Source: Paenilisteria rustica (GTDB lineage: Bacteria; Bacillota; Bacilli; Lactobacillales; Listeriaceae). From it: DNA of 64,000 nt. This document shows positions 26,033 through 35,253 of the stretch, one piece after another (the first letter of the stretch is position 1; the number at the start of each line of letters is the position of its first letter). The notes beneath the pieces were generated by a model. The model was not told where the DNA came from. It saw nothing but the letters and a program-made list of their open reading frames with translations, and ran no database searches. The translations under genes were made by a program, and so were the position numbers. Location of the stretch: positions 1-64,000 of the forward strand of contig NZ_JABJVM010000011.1 in the NCBI RefSeq assembly GCF_013820765.1, read 5' to 3'.

Positions 26033-27463
26033 ATGAATTTTGAAACAGTAATCGGACTTGAGGTCCACGTAGAATTGAAAACAGAATCCAAAATCTTTTC
26101 GCCGGCACCTGCTCATTTTGGCGCTGAACCGAATACAAACACACATGTGGTCGACCTTGGGATGCCAGGCGTTTTACCAGTTTTGAATAAAAAAGCAGTG
26201 GAATATGGTATGAAAGCAGCGATGGCAATCAACTGTGAAATCGCAGAACATACGAAATTCGACCGTAAAAACTACTTTTATCCGGATAATCCGAAAGCAT
26301 ACCAAATCTCGCAATTCGATAAACCAATCGGCGAACACGGCTGGATTGATGTGGAAGTAAATGGCGAGAAGAAACGTATCGGTGTCACACGCCTTCATTT
26401 AGAAGAAGATGCTGGTAAAAACACGCATACATCGCACGGTTACTCACTTGTTGACCTTAATCGTCAAGGGACGCCGCTTGTTGAAATCGTGTCTGAACCA
26501 GATATGCGTACAGCTGATGAGGCATATGCTTACCTTGAAAAAATCAAGTCGATTATCCAATACACAGGCGTTTCGGACGTGAAAATGGAAGAGGGCTCGA
26601 TGCGTTGCGATGCAAATATCTCAATTCGTCCAGTTGGTCAAGAAGAATTCGGCGTGAAAACCGAGCTTAAAAACTTGAATTCATTCACCAATGTACGTAA
26701 AGGTATCGAATATGAAATCAAGCGTCAAGCAGAAGTTCTGATGGCGGGTGGCATTATTGAACAAGAAACACGCCGCTTTGAAGAAGCGACGGGTAAAACG
26801 ACGTTGATGCGTATTAAAGAAGGTTCGGATGATTATCGTTATTTCCCAGAGCCAGATTTGGTAGATTTGTATATTGATGACGCTTGGAAAGAACGTATTC
26901 GTGCTGAAATTCCAGAGCTTCCAGATAAACGCCAAGTGCGCTACGTTGCTGATTTAGGCCTTCCAGCATATGACGCGATGGTACTTACGCTTACAAAAGA
27001 GATGTCCGATTTCTTTGAAGCAACGATCGCAAAAGGTGCCGATGCCAAACAAGTTTCTAACTGGTTAATGGGTGAAGTTTCGGCGTATCTAAACGCAGAG
27101 CAACAAGAGCTTGAAGATACGAAATTAACACCTGACAATCTAGCGGGCATGATTGGGCTTATTGAAAAAGGTACCATTTCATCTAAAATCGCGAAGAAAG
27201 TTTTCCGTGAGTTGATTATGAACGGTGGCGACGCGGAAGAAGTTGTAAAAGCGAAAGGTCTAATTCAAATTTCCGACGCTGGCGAACTAAGAGGTATCAT
27301 TTCTGGTATCCTTGACCAAAACGAGCAATCCGTGACTGATTTCAAAAACGGAAAAGATCGCGCGGTTGGTTTCCTAGTTGGACAAGTTATGAAAGCCACA
27401 AAAGGCCAAGCAAATCCAACGATGGTCAATGAAATTTTAGTGGATGAAATGAATAAACGCTAA
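26033..27463 (+). CDS. gatB: Asp-tRNA(Asn)/Glu-tRNA(Gln) amidotransferase subunit GatB
   Basis: GatB activates the misacylated tRNA by phosphorylation and accepts ammonia from GatA. The 476-residue protein begins with [12 protein letters not shown], has the kinase-like catalytic core with [13 protein letters not shown] near residue 144, and ends in the helical YqeY-like tail that contacts tRNA. It follows gatA by 15 bases with GGGAGG as ribosome-binding site. A strong terminator closes the operon. Confidence 0.97.
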   Translation: MNFETVIGLEVHVELKTESKIFSPAPAHFGAEPNTNTHVVDLGMPGVLPVLNKKAVEYGMKAAMAINCEIAEHTKFDRKNYFYPDNPKAYQISQFDKPIGEHGWIDVEVNGEKKRIGVTRLHLEEDAGKNTHTSHGYSLVDLNRQGTPLVEIVSEPDMRTADEAYAYLEKIKSIIQYTGVSDVKMEEGSMRCDANISIRPVGQEEFGVKTELKNLNSFTNVRKGIEYEIKRQAEVLMAGGIIEQETRRFEEATGKTTLMRIKEGSDDYRYFPEPDLVDLYIDDAWKERIRAEIPELPDKRQVRYVADLGLPAYDAMVLTLTKEMSDFFEATIAKGADAKQVSNWLMGEVSAYLNAEQQELEDTKLTPDNLAGMIGLIEKGTISSKIAKKVFRELIMNGGDAEEVVKAKGLIQISDAGELRGIISGILDQNEQSVTDFKNGKDRAVGFLVGQVMKATKGQANPTMVNEILVDEMNKR

Positions 27464-27473
27464 ATAATATCCA

Positions 27474-27515
27474 GAGTTACTGGGAGCATCGATACAGCTC
27501 CTAGTAACTTTTTTT
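27474..27515 (+). terminator. gatCAB terminator
   Basis: AGTTACTGGGAGC (27475-27487) pairs with GCTCCTAGTAACT with one G-T wobble, followed by seven T residues. Confidence 0.92.
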
Positions 27516-27556
27516 GCGTATTGGTTATCTTCAAAATGGGTTTTTGAGTAGTAATT

Positions 27557-27565
27557 TGGTATAAT
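27557..27565 (+). promoter_or_regulatory. extended -10 promoter of dagK
   Basis: TGGTATAAT is a perfect extended -10 element. The -35 region is poor. The leader to the dagK ATG would be about 85 nucleotides. Confidence 0.6.
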
Positions 27566-27658
27566 GGTAAGTATTCGGGGCTGTGACAAACGTAAAAATT
27601 AGTCTGATGATATGGACGAAGCGTTTGTATTCAGATTTGAGAGGACGGAGAATATACT

Positions 27659-28600
27659 ATGCAAAAACGAGCGCGGGTGATTTACAACCCAACATCAGGG
27701 CGAGAGATTATCAAGAAAAACCTGGCCGATGTGCTGACAATATTGGAGAATGCAGGATATATAACGAGCTCCCATGCGACGACACCAGCGGAAAATGACG
27801 CGAAAAATGAGGCGCGAAAAGCGGTGGAAGATCGCTATGATTTAGTTGTTGCGGCGGGCGGCGACGGTACAATCAATGAAGTTATTAATGGCATCGCAGA
27901 GCAGGATTATCGACCGAAAATTGGGATTATCCCGACTGGTACGACGAATGATTTTGCACGGGCGCTTAAAATTCCACGAGACGTGATCAAAGCAACGGAA
28001 ATCATTGCCAAAGGCGCCAGTGTCGCGATGGATATTGGAAAAGCGAATGACACGTATTTTATTAATATTGGCGGCGGTGGACGGATTACCGAGCTGACGT
28101 ATGATGTTCCGAGTCGCTTGAAAACGATGCTTGGTCAGTTGGCGTACTATTTGAAAGGCATTGAAATGTTGCCATCACTCAAACCAACACAGGTGAAGGT
28201 CGAATATGATGATGGAATTTTTGAGGGCGAAGCGATGTTCTTCTTACTTGGACTTACGAATTCGATTGGCGGCTTTGAAAAAATTGCGCCAGATGCAAAA
28301 TTAGATGATGGCAAATTCTCATTGATTATCGTGAAAAAAGTGAACCTAGCGGAGTTTATTCGTCTGGTGACACTAGCCTTGCGAGGGGATCATATCAAGG
28401 AGCCAAACGTAATTTATGTGAAATCGGAAAAGGTCATTGTGCACTCAGACGAACAGATGTTAATCAATTTGGATGGGGAACTTGGCGGCGAAACACCAAT
28501 GACCTTCCAAAACTTGAAGCAACATATTTCCTTCTTTGCGAATGTGGCGGATATTCCAGCATCGGATTTAAATAACAAACAAATGGAAATGATTGATTAG
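27659..28600 (+). CDS. dagK: diacylglycerol kinase DagK (YerQ)
   Basis: DagK phosphorylates diacylglycerol released by lipoteichoic acid synthesis, returning it to phosphatidic acid. The 313-residue protein has the lipid-kinase catalytic motif AAGGDGTINEV near residue 65, IIPTGTTNDFARAL near 98 and the N-terminal YNPTSGRE nucleotide-binding segment. GAGGACGGAG lies before the ATG. It follows gatB as in B. subtilis and Listeria. Confidence 0.95.
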   Translation: MQKRARVIYNPTSGREIIKKNLADVLTILENAGYITSSHATTPAENDAKNEARKAVEDRYDLVVAAGGDGTINEVINGIAEQDYRPKIGIIPTGTTNDFARALKIPRDVIKATEIIAKGASVAMDIGKANDTYFINIGGGGRITELTYDVPSRLKTMLGQLAYYLKGIEMLPSLKPTQVKVEYDDGIFEGEAMFFLLGLTNSIGGFEKIAPDAKLDDGKFSLIIVKKVNLAEFIRLVTLALRGDHIKEPNVIYVKSEKVIVHSDEQMLINLDGELGGETPMTFQNLKQHISFFANVADIPASDLNNKQMEMID

Positions 28601-28694
28601 TAACCGAAATTATAAGCTGAATGACTCTTAGACAGGACAATGTCATTTGATATTCGTAATATACCTCACCATAACTGTAATCTTTGTAAAGAAC

Positions 28695-28723
28695 TTGTAT
28701 TAATCCGTAAAATGCGATATAAT
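28695..28723 (+). promoter_or_regulatory. promoter of the secreted/membrane protein gene at 28775
   Basis: TTGTAT (28695-28700) and TATAAT (28718-28723) are separated by 17 bases, about 50 bases upstream of the chosen start. Confidence 0.75.
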
Positions 28724-28774
28724 GGAGTAAGCTGTTATGACACAGTTAGAAACAAGGAAGAAGGTGTTTGCGAC

Positions 28775-29539
28775 TTGAAAAGCAGTCGTGTAAGCCGTTT
28801 TATTATTGGTTTGTTGGCATGCATAGCCATCGGGGGTGCAGCCTTTCTTATATTTTGGAATGTGCAGGCAGAAGAAGTGATGCCTGAGGTTGATCAAGCG
28901 AAATTAATGGATAGTAATAGAACGTGGATTAAAACGAACACAAGCATTGCGATTGGACCGAATCTGAATGTTCCTATCAAAGGGGACAGCACGGTAACGA
29001 GCATCGCAAGCAATGGCGATTTAATTCTCGACACAACGAATGAAGCTGTTTTAACAAAAATGGCCAAAGTAGACTCGAAATATCAAGCGATGGATCGTTT
29101 TCGAGTTAGAATTTTTGCGAACAAGGTATCAACGGTGATGAACCCAGCAGCATTCCAGTATACACATGATAAGGTGGATGGCTTTTTGACGAGCTATTCG
29201 ATTTTGAATGGAACCTTGGATAAAACGGCGGGAAAAAGCTTTGGGCTTACCGCAAAATCAGGAACAACGATGCAGGTCAATGAGAAGTTGGAGACGGTGT
29301 ATTCAAGTAATCTCGCTTCAAAAATCGCACCAGTTTTAGGCATCAATCCGAAGATATCGAGTCAATATTTAGAAGATGAATTCAATATTAAGACTGGGGA
29401 AACAGTGACTGCCTATCCTAGACAGATGGAATATCAGTTTAGCGCTGAGAAAACATCGCTTGTCTTTTTTAAAGGGGATAGCGACGAGGAGATTACGCAA
29501 CCAGTTGGATTGGAATATGTGATTAAGGAAAAAAGATAG
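28775..29539 (+). CDS. membrane-anchored or secreted protein of unknown function
   Basis: From a TTG start at 28775 (GGAAGAAGG upstream) the product is 254 residues. A short positive N-terminus (KSSRVSR) is followed by one hydrophobic segment (about residues 8-28) that serves as a signal peptide or anchor. The rest looks soluble and extracytoplasmic, with no recognised domain. Longer upstream in-frame starts are rejected because they would begin before the promoter. It sits between dagK and rlmCD, and its stop codon lies within the following terminator stem. Confidence 0.7.
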   Translation: MKSSRVSRFIIGLLACIAIGGAAFLIFWNVQAEEVMPEVDQAKLMDSNRTWIKTNTSIAIGPNLNVPIKGDSTVTSIASNGDLILDTTNEAVLTKMAKVDSKYQAMDRFRVRIFANKVSTVMNPAAFQYTHDKVDGFLTSYSILNGTLDKTAGKSFGLTAKSGTTMQVNEKLETVYSSNLASKIAPVLGINPKISSQYLEDEFNIKTGETVTAYPRQMEYQFSAEKTSLVFFKGDSDEEITQPVGLEYVIKEKR

Positions 29540-29560
29540 GTGTGCACCTATCTTTTTTTT
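29530..29560 (+). terminator. terminator after the 28775 gene
   Basis: AAAGATAGGTG and CACCTATCTTT form a perfect stem followed by eight T residues. The stop codon of the upstream gene is inside the left arm. The extended -10 of the next gene (TGGTATAAT at 29560-29568) begins at the end of the T-run. Confidence 0.92.
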
Positions 29561-29599
29561 GGTATAATGAAGAGTCTAGATATGAGAGGGAGGGCAAAT

Positions 29600-30964
29600 A
29601 TGGGTGCTCCAGTGAGTAAGAATGAGTGTATTGATGTTGTTTTTGAGGATTTAACGCATGATGGCAATGCTGTCGCGAAGATAAATGGTTATCCGGTTTT
29701 TGTGCCGCAGGGTTTGCCGGAAGAGATGGCGCGGATTAAGGTTATTAAGACGAATAAGAACTACGGATTTGGCAAAATTATTGAGTTGATGAAGGAAAGC
29801 GCGGATCGAGTGACGCCGCCTTGTGCTGTTTATTCGCAATGTGGGGGTTGTCAGTTGCAGCATTTGAGTTATGACGGGCAACTGCGCGTGAAGCAGAAAC
29901 AAGTGGAGCAAGTGATGAAGCGGATTGGGAAGCAGCATGTCGAGGTATTTCCGACGCTTGGTATGGCGGAGCCTTGGCGTTACCGGAATAAGGCGCAGGT
30001 TCCAGTTGGGTTTGTGAACGGGAAATTGGTCGCGGGATTTTATCAGCAGCGCTCGCATCAGATTATTGATATGGATACGTGCTTGATTCAACACGCACAA
30101 AATGACGCGGCAATCCAGATAGCGCGTGGTGTTTTTGCGAAGTATCATATTGAACCGTACGATGAAACGACGCGAAAAGGAGTGCTGCGTCATTTGATGA
30201 CGCGTTTTGCGACGACGACAGGCGAATTGATGCTTGTGATCGTTACAACGAAGCCGAATTTTCCGAATAAGGAGCAGATTGTGGCGGAGTTGGAGACGGC
30301 GATTCCTGGTTTGACATCGCTTGTTCAGAATGTGAATGCGGCGAATACAAATGTGATTTTTGGGGATCGTACGGATGTTTTGTGGGGTCGTGAGTACATT
30401 ATGGACACGATTCACGGGATTTCTTTTGCAATTTCGGCGCGGTCGTTTTATCAGGTGAATCCGGAGCAGACGGAAGTTTTGTATGCGGAGGCGCTGCGAT
30501 TGGCGGAACTGACGGGCGAGGAGACGGTGATTGACGCGTATTGCGGGATCGGCTCGATATCGCTTTGCTTGGCGAAAGAGGCAAAGCATGTGTATGGTGT
30601 GGAAATTGTGCCGCAAGCGATTGAGGATGCGCGCGCGAATGCTAAATTGAACAAGATGGATAATGTCACGTTTGAAGTTGGGAAAGCGGAAGAGGTGATT
30701 CCGGCTTGGTTTAAAAATGGTATCGTGGCAGATGTGCTTGTCGTTGATCCACCGCGTAAAGGCTGTGACGAGGCGCTACTTGAGACAATTTTAAAAATGA
30801 AACCGAAGCGGGTCGTGTATGTATCGTGTAATCCATCGACATTAGCGCGGGATATGTTGGTGTTGACGGATGGTGGTTATGTGGCGAAAGTTGTTCAGCC
30901 TGTAGACATGTTCCCTCATACCACGCATGTGGAGTGTGTAACGGTTCTAGAAAGACGCGCGTAA
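29600..30964 (+). CDS. rlmCD: 23S rRNA (uracil-5-)-methyltransferase RlmCD
   Basis: RlmCD uses S-adenosylmethionine to methylate two uridines (E. coli U747 and U1939 equivalents) in 23S rRNA of Gram-positives. The 454-residue protein has an N-terminal TRAM domain (about residues 8-62), an iron-sulphur cysteine motif (CGGCQLQHL near 85), the methyltransferase motif [10 protein letters not shown] near 318, and the catalytic [12 protein letters not shown] near 412. The ATG at 29600 is chosen because GAGGGAGGG lies directly before it. Confidence 0.92.
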   Translation: MGAPVSKNECIDVVFEDLTHDGNAVAKINGYPVFVPQGLPEEMARIKVIKTNKNYGFGKIIELMKESADRVTPPCAVYSQCGGCQLQHLSYDGQLRVKQKQVEQVMKRIGKQHVEVFPTLGMAEPWRYRNKAQVPVGFVNGKLVAGFYQQRSHQIIDMDTCLIQHAQNDAAIQIARGVFAKYHIEPYDETTRKGVLRHLMTRFATTTGELMLVIVTTKPNFPNKEQIVAELETAIPGLTSLVQNVNAANTNVIFGDRTDVLWGREYIMDTIHGISFAISARSFYQVNPEQTEVLYAEALRLAELTGEETVIDAYCGIGSISLCLAKEAKHVYGVEIVPQAIEDARANAKLNKMDNVTFEVGKAEEVIPAWFKNGIVADVLVVDPPRKGCDEALLETILKMKPKRVVYVSCNPSTLARDMLVLTDGGYVAKVVQPVDMFPHTTHVECVTVLERRA

Positions 30965-31037
30965 TTTGCAAGTCCTCCTAAATTAAGTTAAAATAACACG
31001 TGATATAGTATAGAATTTTAGAGTGAGGTGTTCTTTG

Positions 31038-31637
31038 ATGGCAGCAGGTGAAATGACGCCTAAAGTAGATGAATATTTAGGTAAGGCGAAGAGGTATAAG
31101 GACGAATTTGCGGAATTGAGAAGAATAGCGCTGGAATGTGGCGTAACAGAAGATATTAAATGGAAAAATATTTGTTTCATGTCGGAGGGCAAGAATGTTT
31201 TTTTGATACATGGTTTTAAAGAGTATTTCGCGATTTTATTTATGAAAGGTGTGCTGTTTAAGGATCCGAATGGTATTCTAATTCAGCAAACGCCCAATGT
31301 GCAGTCGGCGCGCCAGATCCGGTTCACGAGTTTGGAGCAGGTTTTGGAGATGGAGCCGGTTATTAAGGCTTATATGGAGGAAGCAATCGCCGTTGAAAAA
31401 TCAGGGGCGGAAGTGGAATTTAAAAAGCAGGAAGAGGTAGGAATTCCGGAAGAGTTACAGCTGAAATTCGATGAAATGCCGGCTTTTAAAGAGGCGTTTG
31501 AGGGATTAACACCGGGACGTCAGCGCGCTTATATCCTGTTTTTTGCGACGCCGAAACAAGCGAAAACGCGGGAATCGCGGATTGAGAAGAATGTTGACCG
31601 AATTATGGATGGTATTGGATTGAATGATCGATTTTAA
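31038..31637 (+). CDS. YdeI-type DUF1801 family protein
   Basis: The 199-residue sequence resembles YdeI/OmdA family proteins. It has an N-terminal DUF1801 domain (VDEYLGKAKRYKDEFAELRR, then ITIKW-like EDIKWKN and FKEYFAILF) and a C-terminal helical tail with PGRQRAYILFFATPKQAKTR, the typical YdeI ending. The family is widespread and its role is not defined. The ATG at 31038 follows GTGAGGTG; a TTG at 31035 is also possible. Confidence 0.8.
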   Translation: MAAGEMTPKVDEYLGKAKRYKDEFAELRRIALECGVTEDIKWKNICFMSEGKNVFLIHGFKEYFAILFMKGVLFKDPNGILIQQTPNVQSARQIRFTSLEQVLEMEPVIKAYMEEAIAVEKSGAEVEFKKQEEVGIPEELQLKFDEMPAFKEAFEGLTPGRQRAYILFFATPKQAKTRESRIEKNVDRIMDGIGLNDRF

Positions 31638-31661
31638 TAGAGACATGAGGAGGAGACAGAA

Positions 31662-32015
31662 ATGAAAAAGTTATTCGATGAAACGCATGAATCTGAGGCT
31701 CGTTACTATCGTACGGTTTGGTATGGTTATGTAGAAGGGGACCTAGACGCGGCGTTGCAAGAAACCATTGTGTCGACTGTGAAAACGGATTTGGCACAGA
31801 AATCGGAGAATGCACCGACTGCGACGCATTGGGTGTTTTATGGTGGTGCTACGAGTAAGGATGCGATTGGTGACACGATTCGTCCTTCATTAATGATTCG
31901 TTATCGTGACGGCGAATTTGTAAGTAATTACAGTATGAGTGATTTTGATTTTGTGATTGCATTTGATATGATTATGGCTTTTAAAGAGAGGTTAGATAAA
32001 CAATTAAACGGGTAG
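31662..32015 (+). CDS. conserved-looking hypothetical protein, 117 residues
   Basis: A soluble acidic protein with no signal peptide or membrane segment. The ATG at 31662 has AGGAGGAGA about nine bases upstream, a strong translation signal. No family is recognised. It lies 24 bases after the YdeI-type gene and three bases before the next small gene, so all three may be cotranscribed. Confidence 0.6.
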   Translation: MKKLFDETHESEARYYRTVWYGYVEGDLDAALQETIVSTVKTDLAQKSENAPTATHWVFYGGATSKDAIGDTIRPSLMIRYRDGEFVSNYSMSDFDFVIAFDMIMAFKERLDKQLNG

Positions 32016-32017
32016 AG

Positions 32018-32404
32018 GTGCATACGTTTCAAAAAATAAGGAATGTGACATCGTACGGAATTCTGTATGGTGTTTTTTTGTTTGGTATGTTAATTTTTGT
32101 GGTAAAAGGCTTATATACATATAATTTAGCGAGAGGCGATGGTACTATGCGGGAACTTCATTTTCAAGAAAAGATGGATGGTTTTCAAATTCGATTAGTG
32201 TCTGAAAGTACGAAGATGTATACGCATATTACAATCATTGCTAGAAATGATGTTGGGGACGGATTTGAGCATAGCACGAAATATCTTACCTTCTTTTTGC
32301 ATCCAGAGGTGATGCTTGGGCGTGCTACAAAGGCGTTTAATCGTAAAAATCCATATGGTATCACGTTTGATTGGACAAGGAAGGCGGATATTATATTGGA
32401 ATAA
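32018..32404 (+). CDS. small single-pass membrane protein of unknown function
   Basis: This 128-residue product has one hydrophobic segment near residues 13-33 and then an apparently extracytoplasmic domain. The GTG at 32018 lies two bases after the previous stop, suggesting coupling. No known family was recognised. Confidence 0.55.
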   Translation: MHTFQKIRNVTSYGILYGVFLFGMLIFVVKGLYTYNLARGDGTMRELHFQEKMDGFQIRLVSESTKMYTHITIIARNDVGDGFEHSTKYLTFFLHPEVMLGRATKAFNRKNPYGITFDWTRKADIILE

Positions 32405-32440
32405 TGGTACGCCGATTTTAGACGTTATGGCACAGAATCA

Positions 32441-32480
32441 AAAGCTAGACATGGATGCGTGTATTCTGTGTCTAGTTTTT
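32441..32480 (+). terminator. terminator before the amidase gene
   Basis: CTAGACA and TGTCTAG form a 7-bp core extended by A-T pairs, followed by five T residues. A competing stem, CACAGAAT (32431-32438) with ATTCTGTG (32463-32470), overlaps the right arm. Confidence 0.7.
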
Positions 32481-32506
32481 ATGTTCGCAATTGTCAAAAA
32501 TCTACA

Positions 32507-32535
32507 TTGACAAACGGCGATTTTAGCTATAAGAT
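32507..32535 (+). promoter_or_regulatory. sigma-A promoter of the amidase-permease pair
   Basis: A perfect TTGACA (32507-32512) and TAAGAT (32530-32535) are 17 bases apart, 32 bases upstream of the amidase ATG. Confidence 0.85.
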
Positions 32536-32567
32536 AGATGCATTCAAGTGGAGAGGGTGACATAGAA

Positions 32568-33473
32568 ATGGTACAGATAATTAAAAAAGGCGCGCCGATT
32601 TATGCGATGGATAAAGCGAATCAAGCAATTGCAACGGCAAAAGATGGCGACCAGCTGATTTTTGAAGCTTATGACTGTTTTGAGGATCAAATTACAGACG
32701 AACATGGCGCATTTGAAAAATTGGATTGGAATCGGATTAACCCTGCGACTGGGCCGGTTTATGTGGAAGGCGCGGAGGTTGGCGATATTCTGGCGGTGAC
32801 GATTGAGAAATTGGATATCGGTGATACGGCGACGCTATTCACAGGGCCTGATTCGGGCGTGATGGGTGATGAGTTGACGGAGAACACGATTCGCCGCCTT
32901 CCGATTGAGAACGGCGTGATTAAGTTTTCAGAAAAGATAGATATACCGCTAAATACGATGATTGGTGTAATTGGAACGGCGCCAGCGGGAGATGCGGTTT
33001 CATGTGGGACGCCAGATGCGCATGGTGGGAACATGGATTGTAAGGAGATTGGCGAAGGAACAACGCTATTTTTACCGGTCAATGTGGCTGGCGCGTTGCT
33101 TGCGATGGGTGACTGTCATGCGGCGATGGGCGACGGTGAAGTTTCGGTTTGCGGAGCGGAAGTGTCTTGCGATATCACAGTGACGGTGAAAGTTGTCAAA
33201 AATAAGGATTGGCCGACGCCATTTTTAATTCGTGATGGGAAATTGGCGACGATTGCTTCTGCGAAAACGTTAGATGAGGCAAGCGTGATGGCGACGAAGC
33301 AGATGGTTCATTTTGTGGAGCAGTACACGAATTTGTCAAAAGGAAACGCAGCGCATTTACTATCCCTTGCGGCGGATTTGCGGGTTTGTCAAATTGTCGA
33401 TCCGAATAAAACGGCGCGAATGGAATTACCACTTACGTATCTTACAAATTGGAGCACAGAGGAGCTGAACTAA
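32568..33473 (+). CDS. acetamidase/formamidase family protein
   Basis: The 301-residue protein matches the FmdA/AmdA family, metal-dependent amidases that hydrolyse small amides to ammonia and the acid. Typical stretches are ATGPVYVEGAEVGDILAVTI near residue 57, CGTPDAHGGNMDCKEI near 144 and NVAGALLAMGDCHAAMGDGE near 169, with the conserved His and Asp residues. The ATG at 32568 follows GAGAGGG. A permease gene begins one base after its stop, which suggests uptake and breakdown of one substrate, though the substrate is not known. Confidence 0.88.
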   Translation: MVQIIKKGAPIYAMDKANQAIATAKDGDQLIFEAYDCFEDQITDEHGAFEKLDWNRINPATGPVYVEGAEVGDILAVTIEKLDIGDTATLFTGPDSGVMGDELTENTIRRLPIENGVIKFSEKIDIPLNTMIGVIGTAPAGDAVSCGTPDAHGGNMDCKEIGEGTTLFLPVNVAGALLAMGDCHAAMGDGEVSVCGAEVSCDITVTVKVVKNKDWPTPFLIRDGKLATIASAKTLDEASVMATKQMVHFVEQYTNLSKGNAAHLLSLAADLRVCQIVDPNKTARMELPLTYLTNWSTEELN

Positions 33474-33474
33474 C

Positions 33475-34830
33475 ATGACACAACCAGAAAAAGGGAGTTT
33501 GGAGTCTTTTGGCTACAAGCAAGAGTTAAAGAGAACGCTAACGTTGAAAGATTTAGTTATATACGGCCTGATTTTTATGGTCCCGATTGCCCCGTTCGGA
33601 ATTTACGGGGAGGTAGTAACAGCATCGAAGGGAATGATCGTACTTACATATATGATTGGTATGGTCGCGATGCTGTTTACGGCGCTTAGCTACGGCTCGA
33701 TGTCGCGGGCTTTTCCAATCGCTGGTTCGGTTTACGCCTATGCACAGCGTGGAATTAACAAAACAGTCGGATTTCTCGCCGGTTGGATGATTTTGCTGGA
33801 TTACGTTTTTGTACCGGCGCTACTCTATGTGGTTTCGGCGAATTCGTTAAAAGCGATTGTTCCGGATGTGCCAGTTTGGATTTGGCTTGTGGTGTTTATT
33901 TTGGTGAACAGTTGGATTAATATTCGCGGGATTGCATTTACGGCGCGGGCGAACATTATTTTCCTAGTCGGTGAATTGATTGTTTTGGCGATTTTCATTG
34001 CTGTAGGCGTTGTCGCGATTTCGAATGGTGCGGGTGATGGTGTGACGATGAAGCCGATTTATAACGCAGCCGATTTTAATTTGCCATTTGTGATGACTGC
34101 GGTTTCGGTCGCGGTGCTTAGTTTCCTAGGGTTTGACGGGATTAGTACGCTTGCTGAAGAGACAAAAGGTGGTAATAAGACGGTCGGAAAAGCGATTTTG
34201 TGGGCGCTGATGTTGGTTGGATTCTTGTTTATCATTCAGACGTACATTGCGGCGTTGATTCATCCAGATTATCTTAATTTTGATAATATTGACACGGCAT
34301 TTTATCAAATTGCGGGAGAAGCTGGCGGACCGTTTTTGAAAAATGTAACGATTATTGCGACGATTCTTTCGTGGGGCTTCGCGAATGCTCTTGCAGCACA
34401 GGCCGCTATTTCACGTATTCTGTTCGGAATGGCACGGGATCAGAACTTACCAAAGTTCCTCGCAAAAGTGCATCCTCGTTTCCAGACGCCATATTTGAGC
34501 ACATTGATGGTTGGTTTTGTATCGTTGGTTGTCGGACTTGTGTTCGTAAATGATATCGGTATTCTGTCATCAATCGTTAACTGCGGTGCGTTGACGGCGT
34601 TTCTAGTGATTCACGTTTCGGTGGTTTACCATTACATCATCAAAATGAAATCAAAAAATTATCTGCTACATTTGGTGGTGCCAGTGATTGGCTTCTTGAT
34701 TATTCTATATGTGATGATTAATCTGGATAACTTGGCTAAAATCATCGGTATTTCGTGGCTTGCGGTTGGGGTTGTGTACTACACGATTCTGCGTTTGACG
34801 AAGAAGAAAACGACGATTGATATGGATTAA
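33475..34830 (+). CDS. APC family amino acid/amine permease
   Basis: A 451-residue polytopic membrane protein with about twelve hydrophobic segments and the APC superfamily motifs: TLKDLVIYGLIFMVPIAPFG near the N-terminus, and FLGFDGISTLAEETKGG near residue 217 (the conserved TM6 region). It follows the amidase gene with a one-base gap, so it is likely in the same operon and may import an amide, amine or amino acid. Specificity cannot be assigned from sequence. Confidence 0.9.
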   Translation: MTQPEKGSLESFGYKQELKRTLTLKDLVIYGLIFMVPIAPFGIYGEVVTASKGMIVLTYMIGMVAMLFTALSYGSMSRAFPIAGSVYAYAQRGINKTVGFLAGWMILLDYVFVPALLYVVSANSLKAIVPDVPVWIWLVVFILVNSWINIRGIAFTARANIIFLVGELIVLAIFIAVGVVAISNGAGDGVTMKPIYNAADFNLPFVMTAVSVAVLSFLGFDGISTLAEETKGGNKTVGKAILWALMLVGFLFIIQTYIAALIHPDYLNFDNIDTAFYQIAGEAGGPFLKNVTIIATILSWGFANALAAQAAISRILFGMARDQNLPKFLAKVHPRFQTPYLSTLMVGFVSLVVGLVFVNDIGILSSIVNCGALTAFLVIHVSVVYHYIIKMKSKNYLLHLVVPVIGFLIILYVMINLDNLAKIIGISWLAVGVVYYTILRLTKKKTTIDMD

Positions 34831-34933
34831 TTATGAAAGAAAAATGGCACAAATATTATCATTTATTCATGATACAGCAGTCTCCTATCTGTTATACTTG
34901 CTCTGTAACTTCACAACATAATAGGAGGTAGCC

Positions 34934-35209
34934 ATGAAGAAAAACTCGATTTTAAAACTCAGCGTTGTTATCATGCTGTCTCTTAGCTTCTTCACAGGAT
35001 TTGGTACGACGAGTGAGATGCTCTTAAATACGCAGCAAGTTGTACATGCGGCTGTTGTTGAACAAAAGATGCCTGATTTGGATAAAACAGTTACATGGAG
35101 CGCAACAGCCCCAAGTCATGACAAGGTGCATGAAAGTGTTGACACGCCACTTCATTTAAAAGAAGCAGAGAGATTATCAGGAATAGAGACGAAACGCAGG
35201 AAGAAATAA
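34934..35209 (+). CDS. small secreted protein of unknown function
   Basis: The 91-residue product has a classical signal peptide (KKNS, then a hydrophobic core LSVVIMLSLSFFTGF) with a probable cleavage site near VVHAA (about residue 39). The mature part is short and charged, ending in KTKRRKK-like basic residues. The ribosome-binding site AGGAGGT is strong. An extended -10 (TGTTATACT at 34890-34898) lies about 35 bases upstream. No homologous family was recognised. Confidence 0.6.
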   Translation: MKKNSILKLSVVIMLSLSFFTGFGTTSEMLLNTQQVVHAAVVEQKMPDLDKTVTWSATAPSHDKVHESVDTPLHLKEAERLSGIETKRRKK

Positions 35210-35253
35210 AAACTCGGAGCAGACATCAAATGGTGTCTGTTCCGAGTTTTTTG
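35208..35253 (+). terminator. bidirectional terminator after the secreted protein gene
   Basis: AAAACTCGGAGCAGACA pairs with TGTCTGTTCCGAGTTTT with one wobble and is flanked by A and T runs. The stop codons of both convergent genes lie in or beside it. Confidence 0.9.

Noticed and set aside
27583-27798. Plus-strand open frame overlapping the dagK start
   Set aside because: It lies in another frame over the leader and first codons of dagK, with no translation signal.
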